Below, piece by piece: positions 47,828 through 57,634 of a stretch of DNA of 64,000 nucleotides. The notes under the pieces were generated by a model. The model was not told the origin of the DNA. It searched no databases and worked only from the letters and a program-made list of their open reading frames with translations. Each line of letters starts with the position of its first letter. Positions within the stretch are counted from its first letter, which is position 1. Source of the DNA: JAFARE01 sp963777285 (GTDB taxonomy: Bacteria > Chloroflexota > Dormibacteria > Aeolococcales > Aeolococcaceae); contig CAVZPR010000001.1 in NCBI GenBank assembly GCA_963777285.1, forward strand, positions 1,302,001 through 1,366,000, given 5' to 3'. The position numbers and the translations under genes are program-made.

Positions 47828-49009
47828 TCAGTCATGATGGATCTGATCTGAATAGGTCATCGCGATGTTGGTATGCGAGTCCCTCTCCAAGTCGTTTGAG
47901 AGGTCGTCCCAGGCTTCCGTCGAAGTGTTGGTGCTGCCGTCCAAGTCGTGCTCGTCCAGCGGCCCCTGGAACGTCAGAGCCTCCGAGGACTGTTCGTAAT
48001 ACCCGTAACGCGAGATGTTCCACCATTGGTCAGCATTGGCCTGATGGTAGATCTCGGGCTGTGGAAACGCCAGCCGGACGCCCCAGCTCTTGTCCCAAAC
48101 GCCGTACTGATTCCATCCCCCGTTGCAGCTGTAGCCGTTGCCCGATGAGTAGCTGGTCTGCGAACAACCCCCAGCGTCGCCATAGTCGAGGTAGGAAACA
48201 GCGTTAGAGTTAGACGTGTAACCGTTGTCCCACGCGAGCGTAGCGGTCTGACCGCCGAATTCGGTCTCCATATCGCTTCCGCCCCACACGTTGACCTGCG
48301 AACCGTAGCCGTTGGTCTGGACCCAGTTATAGGCGGTCCGCACAACCTGCGACCAGGTGAAGCCGCCGTCGTAAGCGTTGGTTAAGTCGTTGTACATGCC
48401 GTCCACGTTGTCGTTGCTCGATCCAACCGCCAACCGCAGAATCGTTGTCGAGTCGCTTCCGGTGCCTTCGTAATACCCATAAGCGAACTGCTCCGCCATT
48501 GCCTCGGTCTGCGAGTAGCTAATGGTGCCGTTGTGAAACGGTAGTCGCGTCTCATTCTGATTCGGGACCTGCGATCCAAAGTCCAGGATCACCTCGCTAT
48601 TGCTCAGGTCCTTTTGTCGCGCCTGACCCTCTTCCCAGCCACGCGCGTACGCCCATGACGTTGTGGCGTTGTTGGCCGTGATGTACCACGAATAGACACC
48701 GACGTCCGTCGGCAACCCCTGCGCAGCGTATGCCGGCGCGCTCCTGAACTCAGCCACCGTGGAAGCGGCCGCCCCGAGCGACAGCGCGAGGAGTACGAAA
48801 CGCGTCAGCTGTTTTCGGCGTAGCCGGCAAAGCCCAAAAGCTCTCAACACCAACTGCCCCGCCCTGGTCCGCTCCCGCCTCTCGGACCCAACTCTGGAGC
48901 AACCGAGCTCCGGGCCCACCAACGCATGCCACGCCTTGGCGAGGGGATCCTGGCAGGTTCCATCCCCTCTGTCAACTCGCATCAAATGGCCCGTCCAACC
49001 GGTCTCCAA
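47828..49009 (-). CDS. Secreted hypothetical protein, possible glycosidase-like fold
   Basis: The frame spans 393 codons, but the first 50 look non-coding; GTG 48850 just before the signal peptide (LTRFVLLALSLGAAASTVAE) is a better start. The mature protein opens 'GVYSWYITANNATTSWAYAR' and has 'EVILDFGSQV', 'NVWGGSDMETEF' and 'WDKSWGVRLAFPQPEIYH', which recall TIM-barrel strands of secreted glycoside-hydrolase-like proteins. No catalytic pair can be assigned. It is divergent from the sigma gene at 49102. Confidence 0.5.
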   Translation of the reverse strand: METGWTGHLMRVDRGDGTCQDPLAKAWHALVGPELGCSRVGSERRERTRAGQLVLRAFGLCRLRRKQLTRFVLLALSLGAAASTVAEFRSAPAYAAQGLPTDVGVYSWYITANNATTSWAYARGWEEGQARQKDLSNSEVILDFGSQVPNQNETRLPFHNGTISYSQTEAMAEQFAYGYYEGTGSDSTTILRLAVGSSNDNVDGMYNDLTNAYDGGFTWSQVVRTAYNWVQTNGYGSQVNVWGGSDMETEFGGQTATLAWDNGYTSNSNAVSYLDYGDAGGCSQTSYSSGNGYSCNGGWNQYGVWDKSWGVRLAFPQPEIYHQANADQWWNISRYGYYEQSSEALTFQGPLDEHDLDGSTNTSTEAWDDLSNDLERDSHTNIAMTYSDQIHHD

Positions 49010-49101
49010 GGGCTGTCGCCAGTCTGTTACCGCTGCCCGGTAAGAGAATGCTGTGCCCCCTCCGTTATTCAGGTGTGATCGCCGACCTAGGAGCTCTCGT
49101 C

Positions 49102-49596
49102 ATGGCGTCTGCCGAGGACCGCACCAGCTTCGACGCGGCCGTGAGTTTGGAGGCGCGTCGGCTTTTCACGCTTGCCATGACGATCCTCGCCGACCCGGCG
49201 GAGGCTGAAGATGTCGTGCAAGAGACCTTCCTCGTTGCCTGGCTCAACTGGTCCAAGGTTGGCGATTCCAACTCTCTGTCAGCCTGGCTAACTCGCGTAT
49301 GCGTCAATCGATGCATCGACTTCCGCCGAGCCCTGTTGCGCCGGCGTACGTCCGTAACCGCCCTCGCAGATCGCGTCTCACGCAGCTCCGATCCGGATCT
49401 CGCGCCGGATCTGGCTGACTTCCAGCGTGCCTACTTGCGCCTCTCGAGAAAGCAACGGACCGCCTTTGCCCTGCATTTTCATCACGGGTACACGCTCGAC
49501 GAGTGCGCTGCTCTAATGGGCTGCAGACCCGGCACCGCTCGCAGCCACCTGGCTCGCGCCGTGGCTCGGCTTCGCAAAGAGATGGACGATGCCTAG
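49102..49596 (+). CDS. ECF sigma factor
   Basis: 164 residues from ATG 49102, preceded by AGGAG; the frame extends upstream to 49048. Region 2 'TLAMTILADPAEAEDVVQET' with 'FLVAWLNWSKV', region 4 'LSRKQRTAFALHFHHGYTLD' with 'LMGCRPGTARSHLARAVARL'. It overlaps the next gene by 8 bases. It resembles the sigma factor at 45435-45962 and probably drives genes for surface or envelope functions; its targets are not visible. Confidence 0.88.
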   Translation: MASAEDRTSFDAAVSLEARRLFTLAMTILADPAEAEDVVQETFLVAWLNWSKVGDSNSLSAWLTRVCVNRCIDFRRALLRRRTSVTALADRVSRSSDPDLAPDLADFQRAYLRLSRKQRTAFALHFHHGYTLDECAALMGCRPGTARSHLARAVARLRKEMDDA

Positions 49597-50983
49597 ACGC
49601 CCGCTCCCCCATCAGTCGCCAGGCTTGCAGCAGCTGGCGCAAAGCTATCTGCGTCATCTCAGCGACCGAGAACCCCCCGCGAGCCTGGCGAGGGACGTGA
49701 TCGCTCGCGTCACCGATAGCCCCCAGCGGAAGTGGCGACTGCTCCCGTCGCTTGCCATTGTCATGGCTGTCGCGGTGGCGATGACGGCGGTCATCGTCTC
49801 TCTTCACCTGGTCATAACTGGCCGCCAAATGCCCGCATCCTCCGGCCGGCCGGCAACAGCCACGCCCCCCTTCCCGACTCGCAGCTCGGGACCGAGTCCA
49901 ACCCCCAGTTCAACCGCCGTCGTAACCGTGCAAGACGTCGTCTTCAGCGATGCGCTTGACGGCTGGGCAGCGGGCACGGCGTGCGATTCAGCCGCCGGCA
50001 CTTGCGCGATCGTCGTTGACTCGAGCCACGACGGCGGTGGCACCTGGAGCACACCGGTCCAGATCGGACATGTCGATGAGCCGTCTGGCGCTCCGCCGCC
50101 AGCTGACATCCAGATCCGCGTCGATGTTTCGGAGATTTACGTATCGGGTCCAGGCATTTTCGAGAGCAACGATGCAGGCCATACCTGGGTGCAGTCCTAC
50201 TCTGCCCCGATCCGCGACCTTGAAGCAATCGGCGGCACCGCTTGGGCGGTGGGCGGTTGCTCGTCATCAGATCCCATCTCTCAATGCACCCTGCTGGAGA
50301 CCAGTGGCTCCAGCCCCTGGGGTCCTGCCCCGCAACAGCCCGACTTCGGTAGCCTGGCGCAGGCGAGCGCGGCTTCCATAGAGCTTGACCGAACCACCGC
50401 ACAAGACGCCTATCTCTTAGTCGGTGGCAGTGAGGGCGGCGCGCTGTTCGTAACTCACGATGGTGGGTCGGATTGGACACGGCGTTCCTCTCCCTGCACG
50501 ACCCTACCTGGCGTCGGACTTCAGAACGCTTCCGGCACTACGTGGGTGCTATGTGGCGGCGAAGGCGGCGCGGGCATCGGACCGAAGCTGGTGTATGTGT
50601 CGAACGATGAAGGTCAAAGCTGGCAGTTGCGTGCTAGCGATCTGGGCAGCAGCCCCACCGGGACGATCGCAGCGTCAGGTTATGCCGACAGCCTGGCGTT
50701 AGCCGACTCAACTACGGCCACTATTGGAACTCAGCGCGGCGGCCTCCTGCATACGGTCGACGGCGGTCACACCTGGAGCGAAGTGGGCTCCTCTGGTACC
50801 TGCCTGGGGCAAGGCAACGGCGTCAATGTGCTGTCTTTCGTGTCACCGTCGTTCGGTTGGGCCATTGAAGACAACGCCTCGGGCGGCGCCGCGTGTCCCA
50901 TTCTTGTTAGTACGGCGGATGGCGGTGCCACCTGGCAGGCAGATGGCGCTCCCCTGGGGTGGTCGGCTGTGCAAGGACCATGA
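49589..50983 (+). CDS. Membrane protein with BNR/Asp-box propeller, sigma partner
   Basis: 464 residues. A cytoplasmic N-terminus of about 45 residues, one helix (LAIVMAVAVAMTAVIVSLHL), a Ser/Pro linker and an extracellular propeller made of repeats with S-x-D-x-G-x-x-W Asp-boxes ('SNDAGHTWVQ', 'THDGGSDWTR', 'SNDEGQSWQL', 'TVDGGHTWSE', 'TADGGATWQA'). This is a photosystem-II-stability/Hcf136- or sialidase-like propeller. Overlap with the sigma gene suggests an anti-sigma role with the propeller as sensor. Confidence 0.65.
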   Translation: MPRRPLPHQSPGLQQLAQSYLRHLSDREPPASLARDVIARVTDSPQRKWRLLPSLAIVMAVAVAMTAVIVSLHLVITGRQMPASSGRPATATPPFPTRSSGPSPTPSSTAVVTVQDVVFSDALDGWAAGTACDSAAGTCAIVVDSSHDGGGTWSTPVQIGHVDEPSGAPPPADIQIRVDVSEIYVSGPGIFESNDAGHTWVQSYSAPIRDLEAIGGTAWAVGGCSSSDPISQCTLLETSGSSPWGPAPQQPDFGSLAQASAASIELDRTTAQDAYLLVGGSEGGALFVTHDGGSDWTRRSSPCTTLPGVGLQNASGTTWVLCGGEGGAGIGPKLVYVSNDEGQSWQLRASDLGSSPTGTIAASGYADSLALADSTTATIGTQRGGLLHTVDGGHTWSEVGSSGTCLGQGNGVNVLSFVSPSFGWAIEDNASGGAACPILVSTADGGATWQADGAPLGWSAVQGP

Positions 50984-51173
50984 TGGCTGCCAAGCCTGAC
51001 CACTGCATTCCCAGCGTGCCGCGAGCCTCGCAGCCACGCGAGCGCATGACGCGACAAACGCACACCTGCGCGGCTGAGTCAGCACACTCTTTCCTCCCAC
51101 GGTCAACTCAGCACGCCGGATGCGTGCGCGTGTCTATCACCCGTAATGGTTCAGCCACGCGGGCGAAAGTGAA

Positions 51174-53390
51174 ATGCGGACTTCTTTAAGACTCCTCACT
51201 ATCGTCGCCGGCCTTGGAGCGACCGGAGGATTGATCACGGCTGCGGTGCTGCTTCCATCCCTCGTCAAGCTCGCCCCAATCGGTGCACTGCTTCTATTTG
51301 TCCCTGCCTTGGCCCGCGTAGCAGTCATCGTCCTAGTGGGTGGTTTTGGCTCAGCCTACCGGAGTGACGGCATCGATGCCGCGCCTGCGTCCAGTACACC
51401 GCCGTACAGTGTTTCACCGGCTGCGGATGCGCCGAGCTCGCCGGGAGCGGAAGCGACCACCCCCGCCGCACCAACCGCAGCGCCACCGAGCTGGTCGATT
51501 TCCCCGCAGTATGCGCCGCCAACAGAGCGAGCGCCACAAGGCGGTCGCCTTCCCGGACACCCGCGCGAGAGAGCTCCGACGATCACCCGCGGTCCATCCC
51601 GCGACGCTGGGAGGCCGCCAGCTCCGCTCTCCCCGAGCGGACGAGAGAAACGCCCAGACGACCCGGCTGAGGTTGTCCTGCTCGCCGACGGCGACGGTGC
51701 TGAGCTTGCCGACGACATATCTCGTCGCGATGCTGTTGTGGCGCCCGATACTCATGAGTACCGCGCTGGCGGCGCAGCCGACCAGCCGCCTCCTCCCCAA
51801 ACAGCAGACCTCCCAAAGGCTAGCGATGACGATGCGGGAATGGACCCGCCACGTTCCGCGTACGCCCTCCTCGATGCGCCACGGCAGGTTGTCGCCGGCA
51901 GCGAGTTCGATCTCAGGGTAGGGCTGCGCGATCGCCCCCAGGAGCGTGTTCAAGGCGGCCAGTTGATCAGGCCAGAGACCAGCGTGGGCCCTTACACCCT
52001 CATCGTGCACGTTGTGGCGGACACCTTCGCCTTGCGGCCGGGAGAGGCTTGGAGGCAGGAGCTGCGAGTTACGCACAACGCTCCCTACCCAGTTGCCACT
52101 TTGCATCTCACCTCCCCGCTACTCACAGATCGCGAGGTTGACTCCGCCGTCCTCACAGCAACCTTTTCGATCAGCGGACAGACGATTGGCTATGCGAGCC
52201 GGTCCGTGACCCTGGTACGCGAAGCTCCCGCGAAAGCCGTCAGCGAACCCAACCTCGAGGCACCACCTGACATCGTTATTCCGATCCCTAGCCCTGGGAC
52301 TGCTCCGGACCTCACGCTCACCATTCGCCACGGCAAGGCTGACGGCGAGTTGACCTGGACGTGGGAATCGCCGTTGACAGTCCCTGCGAATCCAGCTGAA
52401 CCGCCCCGGTCGGTTATTGGGCGCCAACCCCAAGCGTTTGCCAAGGAGGTCATGCTGGAGATGGCCGACGCCGAAGGATCCGCGGCCGTTCCGTTTGCCA
52501 TTCGCGGCATCTCTAGGCGCATCGCCCCGCACATCCCGAAACCAGTCTGGGACGTTATTTCGGCTGCCGTCGCCTGCCGCAAGGGCCAGACCGTGACGCT
52601 CCAGTTGCTCTCCGAAGAGCCGTACGTGCCCTGGGAACTCGCAGAGATGCCGGCGCCTCCGGAGCCCACTGTGCCGCCTCTGCTATGCATGCAGCTGGTC
52701 ACCGCGCGCTGGGTGCTCGGTGAACAGCGGCCGCGACAGCCTGCGCCCGCGCAGCACACGATGCGCAACCTTACAGTCGTCACAGGGGACTACAGCGCTA
52801 GCAGCCAGCCAACACTTTCTGCCGCCACGGAAGAGGCCGCCTGGCTAGAAGACACACTGCACGCCGCGGTGGTCGATGCTCGTCGTGACGCGGTTCTGAC
52901 GCTCTTCAACCAGGGCGGGGGCGACCTTATCCACTTTGCCGTCCACGGCCACTGGTCAGGCAAGGCACGCGACGGCCTCATTCTTGCCGACGACTGGATA
53001 CTCACTCAGCTTCAAGTGGAAGGCGCCGAGCTCGCGGAGCAGCCGCTCGTGGTTTTGAACGCCTGTCAGGTCGGCCAGGGCAACGAGCTCCTCGGTGACT
53101 ACGCAGGGTTGGGTGCCGCGTTCCTTTGCGCGGGCGCGAGCGCCGTCCTGGCGCCTCTGTGGTCAATTGGCGACGCAGCGGCAGACGTCTTCGCCCGCGC
53201 TTTTTACACAGCGCTACTTGGTGGCACGGCACCCGCGGCGGCGCTGCACGAAATTCGCCGCGGCTGGCAGGCACAAAGTGCGACGACCTCGATCTCGCTC
53301 GCCTACCTCTTCTTCGGTCATCCACTTCTCGATCTGTCCTGGCCCGACATCGGTAACCCACCTTCCCCGGCAGCCATCAACTCCCCCTAG
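51174..53390 (+). CDS. Membrane-anchored CHAT-domain protease
   Basis: 738 residues. Two membrane helices at the N-terminus (about residues 7-60), a long Pro/Ser-rich linker (to about 200), a beta-sandwich region (about 225-345) resembling 'FDLRVGLRDRPQERVQGGQL', and a C-terminal caspase-like CHAT domain from about 450. Catalytic residues: His591 in 'IHFAVHGHWSGKARDG' and Cys631 in 'LVVLNACQVGQGN'. The domain ends with 'AYLFFGHPLLDL', usual for CHAT. CHAT proteases are often activated by partner sensors and cleave effectors, including in anti-phage gasdermin systems. The lipid-enzyme genes downstream are candidate effectors. Confidence 0.85.
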   Translation: MRTSLRLLTIVAGLGATGGLITAAVLLPSLVKLAPIGALLLFVPALARVAVIVLVGGFGSAYRSDGIDAAPASSTPPYSVSPAADAPSSPGAEATTPAAPTAAPPSWSISPQYAPPTERAPQGGRLPGHPRERAPTITRGPSRDAGRPPAPLSPSGREKRPDDPAEVVLLADGDGAELADDISRRDAVVAPDTHEYRAGGAADQPPPPQTADLPKASDDDAGMDPPRSAYALLDAPRQVVAGSEFDLRVGLRDRPQERVQGGQLIRPETSVGPYTLIVHVVADTFALRPGEAWRQELRVTHNAPYPVATLHLTSPLLTDREVDSAVLTATFSISGQTIGYASRSVTLVREAPAKAVSEPNLEAPPDIVIPIPSPGTAPDLTLTIRHGKADGELTWTWESPLTVPANPAEPPRSVIGRQPQAFAKEVMLEMADAEGSAAVPFAIRGISRRIAPHIPKPVWDVISAAVACRKGQTVTLQLLSEEPYVPWELAEMPAPPEPTVPPLLCMQLVTARWVLGEQRPRQPAPAQHTMRNLTVVTGDYSASSQPTLSAATEEAAWLEDTLHAAVVDARRDAVLTLFNQGGGDLIHFAVHGHWSGKARDGLILADDWILTQLQVEGAELAEQPLVVLNACQVGQGNELLGDYAGLGAAFLCAGASAVLAPLWSIGDAAADVFARAFYTALLGGTAPAAALHEIRRGWQAQSATTSISLAYLFFGHPLLDLSWPDIGNPPSPAAINSP

Positions 53391-53406
53391 ACCGGAGGGC
53401 ACAACC

Positions 53407-53859
53407 ATGGCTCAGACCCCGCCCCCTGCAGGCAAACCAGCTCTGCTCAGCGGCGCCCGACTCATTGCCGCCATCGTCGTCTTGGCGCTTTTTGCCGCTC
53501 TTGTCGGGTATATGGTCTGGTTCGGACCCAACGCCAACAACACAGCTTGGGCTCGCGTCGACTCCATCTACACCGGTGTCGAAGCCATCGCCTTTGGAGC
53601 AGCCGGGGCGATCTTCGGCACCACGATCCAGCGCGATCGGGCGGTCAAAGCTGAGATAGACGCTGCAACCGAGCGTGCCCGTGCCGATCAGAATGCTGCG
53701 GGCGCAACCCGCGGAGCGACCCTTGCACAACTTCTGAGAGCCGATGCGCAGCCGGCAGTCGTCAACTCGCAGGCTGTGCTGCGTGGGCAGGCTCCCAAAC
53801 CACCAGATGCCGCAGCCCTGCGACATGCAGCCTGGGCCGATGAGCTCTTTCCTGAGTAG
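53407..53859 (+). CDS. Small membrane protein after the CHAT gene
   Basis: 150 residues from ATG 53407 with GGAGGG nine bases upstream. Two helices (LIAAIVVLALFAALVGYMVW and IYTGVEAIAFGAAGAIFGTT), then an Ala/Arg-rich coiled-coil-like tail (AEIDAATERARADQNAAGAT). It starts 16 bases after the CHAT stop. Phage-holin-like or scaffold-like topology, no family recognised. It may anchor or sense for the CHAT protease. Confidence 0.65.
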   Translation: MAQTPPPAGKPALLSGARLIAAIVVLALFAALVGYMVWFGPNANNTAWARVDSIYTGVEAIAFGAAGAIFGTTIQRDRAVKAEIDAATERARADQNAAGATRGATLAQLLRADAQPAVVNSQAVLRGQAPKPPDAAALRHAAWADELFPE

Positions 53860-54130
53860 CCGCACGCACCAGCGTGCCGACAGCCTCGCTGAGCCTCTCC
53901 AGCACCCGGGCGGGCGCGCTCGACCCGACGCCGCAACGCGCGCCGCCAGGGCTCTTGACACTCTCTGCAGCATGTGGGTAGCCTTGCGCTCTCGCTCGGG
54001 CGCAGAAGGACGGTTGCCGATGGTGCGGGCGGCGCGTGCGGTGAAGATTTGTCGGGTCTTCGCGTGCGCCAGCGCCTTCGAAGGTTCCGCGTTTTGCCTC
54101 AAGCTCGTCGTCGTTTTGGGGAGGTGAGGC

Positions 54131-55702
54131 GTGGCGGACCATAACGATCCCAATGCTGTCAACACGATCTTCTCCGACATCGAGCCAAGCGCAGCTGACG
54201 TCTACGATCTCTTCGGGTTTCCCGCCCAGGAAAGCACAGATGAAGAGCGCGTTGTCGTCGCGCTGACACTGGCTTCGGTTCCCGCGGCCGGTACCTTCGA
54301 TACCGATCTCCTCTACCGGATCCGCGTCACGGCTCATCCACGTGTCGCCTGGCCCTGGGCGAAAGAGGAGAGCCTCGATGCAATCCTCGAATACATCGAG
54401 GCCGTGAGTGCCAAATATCTCGGTGAGCTTGTGAGCAGCGAAATTCGAGCCACTGTCGATCAAGAAGGTCGGGCCACCCTAGCGTTTTCGGGCTTCCCTG
54501 GAGGGAGCTTCACCGTGGTGGTAGCCACGAATCAGGTGCAGACGATTGCTGCACCCGATGGCCACTCGATCTCAGCGTTCCTGGGTGGCCGCGACGATGC
54601 CTTCTTCAACGATCTCACCGGCTTCTTCCGCTCGATCAACTACGCCCCTCAGTTCTATCACGTGCCGTCGACGATGACCGACGCTCGTGAAATGCCAATT
54701 CCCAAGACGCTTCTCGAACTCGAAGGAAATGATCTGTTCAACTTCGATCCCCAGAATCCCAACCTCGGCCATCTGGGCGTCAAGGGAGAGCTACCCCCCG
54801 GTCCCTACGAATGGAAAGGCACAAGGTTCAAGAAGGATGAGAACGGTCACTTCCGCTTCGTCTACACGGGAATCGACGCGCAGGCGGGCAAGAACGTCAA
54901 CGCCGTCATCCTAGAGATGCCGCTTGCGTTCATCACCAAAGACCCCAGCGAAGATCGCATCGTCAACACCTGGGGGGAGAGCTGGGTGCGCAAGGGTGTG
55001 CACAAGGTTGACGCGATCCCTGACGACCATCCCTTCTGGCTGGAGCATCCGCTCGGATTGCCCCATCCTCTGATACTCGACGATCAGTTGAAGCGCTACA
55101 AGCTCGTCGACACGGTCGGCCAGCCATTCGCCGACGCCGGCCTCAGCGAGCGGGAGGACAGCCGCCAGCTTGGCGCCAATAACTTCGGTCTAGCGCCGCA
55201 CTTCGTCAAGCGGATTGCGCACCTGGGATGGGGGTTTGGCCCCTCTATCAGCGCCCTCGGTCTCGAGACCTCTTTCGACCACGACAACTCACCAGTTTCC
55301 GTGCATCGCTCCTATGCGCTCGCCGTCGATGCGTTTCCTCGCGCCCGCAAGACGCTTTTTCAGGCACTCAACATGCCCGACAACAGCTGGAACCGCTCTG
55401 GCCTGGATATTCCACTTCGGCGACCGTTCGAGATCTTCATCCCCAACGTCTGCGCCATCGACATGGACACTACCGGTACCTGGCCCTTTGGCCGACGGCC
55501 CGAAGATCAGGTGGCCAGCCGGTTCCTCGCTATCTTCCTCGACATGCAAGCGACCTTCAACGGAAAGCCCTACCACCTCGACCTCCTCAGCGATCAGGCC
55601 TTGTGGGACGAGGCTCCGATCGTTCCCAAGACGCCGCCCAATCCGCTACGCAACGATAAGGACTTCCTCCCCGACTTCCCCTATCTGGCGGAACCGTGGT
55701 GA
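54131..55702 (+). CDS. DUF4331-like protein
   Basis: 523 residues from GTG 54131 after GGGGAGGTGAGG. The start 'DHNDPNAVNTIFSDIEPSAA' with 'DVYDLFGFP' is the DUF4331 pattern, followed by beta-sandwich-like strands. The C-terminal part holds 'GTWPFGRRPEDQVASRFLAI', a conserved-looking segment. The function of the family is unknown; it often lies beside genes for oxidoreductases. No signal peptide is visible. It is the first of six closely spaced genes with the peroxidase, GMC and patatin genes. Confidence 0.65.
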   Translation: MADHNDPNAVNTIFSDIEPSAADVYDLFGFPAQESTDEERVVVALTLASVPAAGTFDTDLLYRIRVTAHPRVAWPWAKEESLDAILEYIEAVSAKYLGELVSSEIRATVDQEGRATLAFSGFPGGSFTVVVATNQVQTIAAPDGHSISAFLGGRDDAFFNDLTGFFRSINYAPQFYHVPSTMTDAREMPIPKTLLELEGNDLFNFDPQNPNLGHLGVKGELPPGPYEWKGTRFKKDENGHFRFVYTGIDAQAGKNVNAVILEMPLAFITKDPSEDRIVNTWGESWVRKGVHKVDAIPDDHPFWLEHPLGLPHPLILDDQLKRYKLVDTVGQPFADAGLSEREDSRQLGANNFGLAPHFVKRIAHLGWGFGPSISALGLETSFDHDNSPVSVHRSYALAVDAFPRARKTLFQALNMPDNSWNRSGLDIPLRRPFEIFIPNVCAIDMDTTGTWPFGRRPEDQVASRFLAIFLDMQATFNGKPYHLDLLSDQALWDEAPIVPKTPPNPLRNDKDFLPDFPYLAEPW

Positions 55703-55806
55703 GAGTTCCGCCAACGTGTCGCCGCGCATCTGAATGGCCGCCCGATCGCAAGCCAATCATCGTAATCAAAGCCCGCCGATCCCGGCACCGGCGCTGAGGG
55801 AGGAAT

Positions 55807-57633
55807 ATGAAATCGTCCTTGCCAACGCGGGCGCTGATTGCATTCGCTGAGGCGCTCGACCGCACCATCGGTTGGGATAGGCTACCCAAGCCTCTGGGCA
55901 TCATCACGCTCGCGGGAGTGCGTGAAAAGCTGCGCGCCGAAAACCTCTACGACTCTGGCCGCGGCCCCCTCGATCATCCTCCGTTTGTAGATCCCAACGA
56001 ACCCCTCGCCTATCTCACGTCGCGCACGGTTGACGGTACCTACAACGATTTGCGCGCCCCACTCATGGGCGGCCTGGGCAATCGCTTCGGCCGCAACGTC
56101 CCGCTCGACGCCGCGTACCCAGATCCACCCGACCGGCTGCTCGATCCCAACCCGCGGCTGGTAAGCCGCCGCCTGCTCACGCGGGACCAGTTCCAGCCGG
56201 CCTCGACCCTGAATCTCCTCGCTGGCGCGTGGATCCAGTTTGAGGTCCACGACTGGTTCGATCACGGAAAGAACGATCCCAACGATCCGTGGCTTGTGCC
56301 GCTCGAAGACGACGACCCCTGGCCCGACCATCCCATGCGCATCTATCGAACACCGAAGGATCCTAGCTCCGATCCGAGCGGTCCACCCACCTTCATTACG
56401 ACGGACACGCACTGGTGGGACGCCTCGCAGATCTACGGCGACGACCCCGGATTCAACAAGATCATGCGCACCGGCTCTGGCGGCACCTTTCGGCTCGATG
56501 AGCACGGCTTCTATCCGCCAGACTTCGATCAGCACCAGGATCTCTCTGGCGTCGCGGGCAACTTCTGGATCGGGCTGGGCTTGCTGCACTCGCTGTTCAT
56601 GCTGGAGCACAACGCCATCTGCGAGATGCTGGCATCCAACTTCCCCACCTCGTCCGACGATGCCATCTATCGCAAGGCGCGGCTCATCAACTGCGCGCTC
56701 ATGGCCAAGATTCACACCGTTGACTGGACGCCCGCGATCATCGCCCATCCCACCACCGTGCTGGCCCTGCGCTCCAACTGGTGGGGGCTCCTCGGCGAGC
56801 GCTTCGACAAGCGCTTCGGCCGCCGCACCAACCTGGACTTCTTGCGCGGGATTCCCGGCTCACCCACCAACCACAACGGCGTCCCCTATTCGCTCACCGA
56901 AGAGTTCGTGGCCGTCTACCGGATGCATCCATTGATCCCGGACGAGTTCATCTTCCGTTCTGTTCGCGATGATCAAGTCCTGCAGACCCGCACGCTACCC
57001 GAGGTGGGCGCCCTCGAGGTTCGCCACCGCTTCAACGAGATGGCGATGACCGACATCTTCTACTCCTTCGGCCGGTCTCATCCCGGAGCCATAACGCTGC
57101 ACAACTATCCCCGTTTCTTGCAGCATTTCAATCGCCCCGACGGCTCTTTGATCGACCTCGCCTCGATCGATATTCTGCGGTCGCGCGAAAGAGGAGTGCC
57201 CCGCTACAACGAGTTCCGCCGCCTCCTCCATCTCCGCCCCATGCGCAACTTCGATGAGCTAACCGGCAACCCGACCTGGGCTGCAGAGCTGCGGGAGCTG
57301 TACCAAGGAGACATCGAACGGGTCGACCTCACCATCGGTATGTACGCGGAGCGCCTACCCCAAGGTTTTGGCTTCAGCGATACGGCCTTTCGCGTGTTCA
57401 TCCTCATGGCCTCCCGCCGCCTCAAGAGTGATCGCTTCTTCACCGTCGACTACACGCCCGAGGTCTACACCCAGCCCGGCATCGACTGGGTGGAATCAAA
57501 CTCCATGCGCACCGTACTCCTGCGCCACTACCCGGAGCTTGAGCCGGCGCTTCGCGGCGTGGCCAATCCTTTCGCTCCCTGGAATCAGGTTGGCACCGGC
57601 CGGCCGCTCCCTGCCGCTTCAACGAGGGCTTGA
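55807..57633 (+). CDS. Cyclooxygenase/alpha-dioxygenase-like heme peroxidase
   Basis: 608 residues. Animal-type heme peroxidase fold related to prostaglandin synthase and plant alpha-dioxygenase. The distal His is H148 in 'WIQFEVHDWFDHG'; the proximal His is H374 in 'EEFVAVYRMHPLIPDEF'. Tyr371, three residues before it, is at the position of the radical-forming Tyr of cyclooxygenase (Tyr385/His388) and alpha-dioxygenase. 'HWWDASQIYGDD' is the usual calcium/heme-side motif. These residues predict oxygenation of a fatty acid rather than only peroxidase turnover. Length is near that of alpha-dioxygenases. GMC and phospholipase genes follow, so a membrane-derived fatty acid may be the substrate. 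Confidence 0.85.
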   Translation: MKSSLPTRALIAFAEALDRTIGWDRLPKPLGIITLAGVREKLRAENLYDSGRGPLDHPPFVDPNEPLAYLTSRTVDGTYNDLRAPLMGGLGNRFGRNVPLDAAYPDPPDRLLDPNPRLVSRRLLTRDQFQPASTLNLLAGAWIQFEVHDWFDHGKNDPNDPWLVPLEDDDPWPDHPMRIYRTPKDPSSDPSGPPTFITTDTHWWDASQIYGDDPGFNKIMRTGSGGTFRLDEHGFYPPDFDQHQDLSGVAGNFWIGLGLLHSLFMLEHNAICEMLASNFPTSSDDAIYRKARLINCALMAKIHTVDWTPAIIAHPTTVLALRSNWWGLLGERFDKRFGRRTNLDFLRGIPGSPTNHNGVPYSLTEEFVAVYRMHPLIPDEFIFRSVRDDQVLQTRTLPEVGALEVRHRFNEMAMTDIFYSFGRSHPGAITLHNYPRFLQHFNRPDGSLIDLASIDILRSRERGVPRYNEFRRLLHLRPMRNFDELTGNPTWAAELRELYQGDIERVDLTIGMYAERLPQGFGFSDTAFRVFILMASRRLKSDRFFTVDYTPEVYTQPGIDWVESNSMRTVLLRHYPELEPALRGVANPFAPWNQVGTGRPLPAASTRA

Positions 57634-57634
57634 T

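Noticed and set aside
53860..54130. Gene between the small membrane protein and DUF4331 genes
   Set aside because: The open frames on both strands are Arg/Ala-rich and lack starts with ribosome sites.
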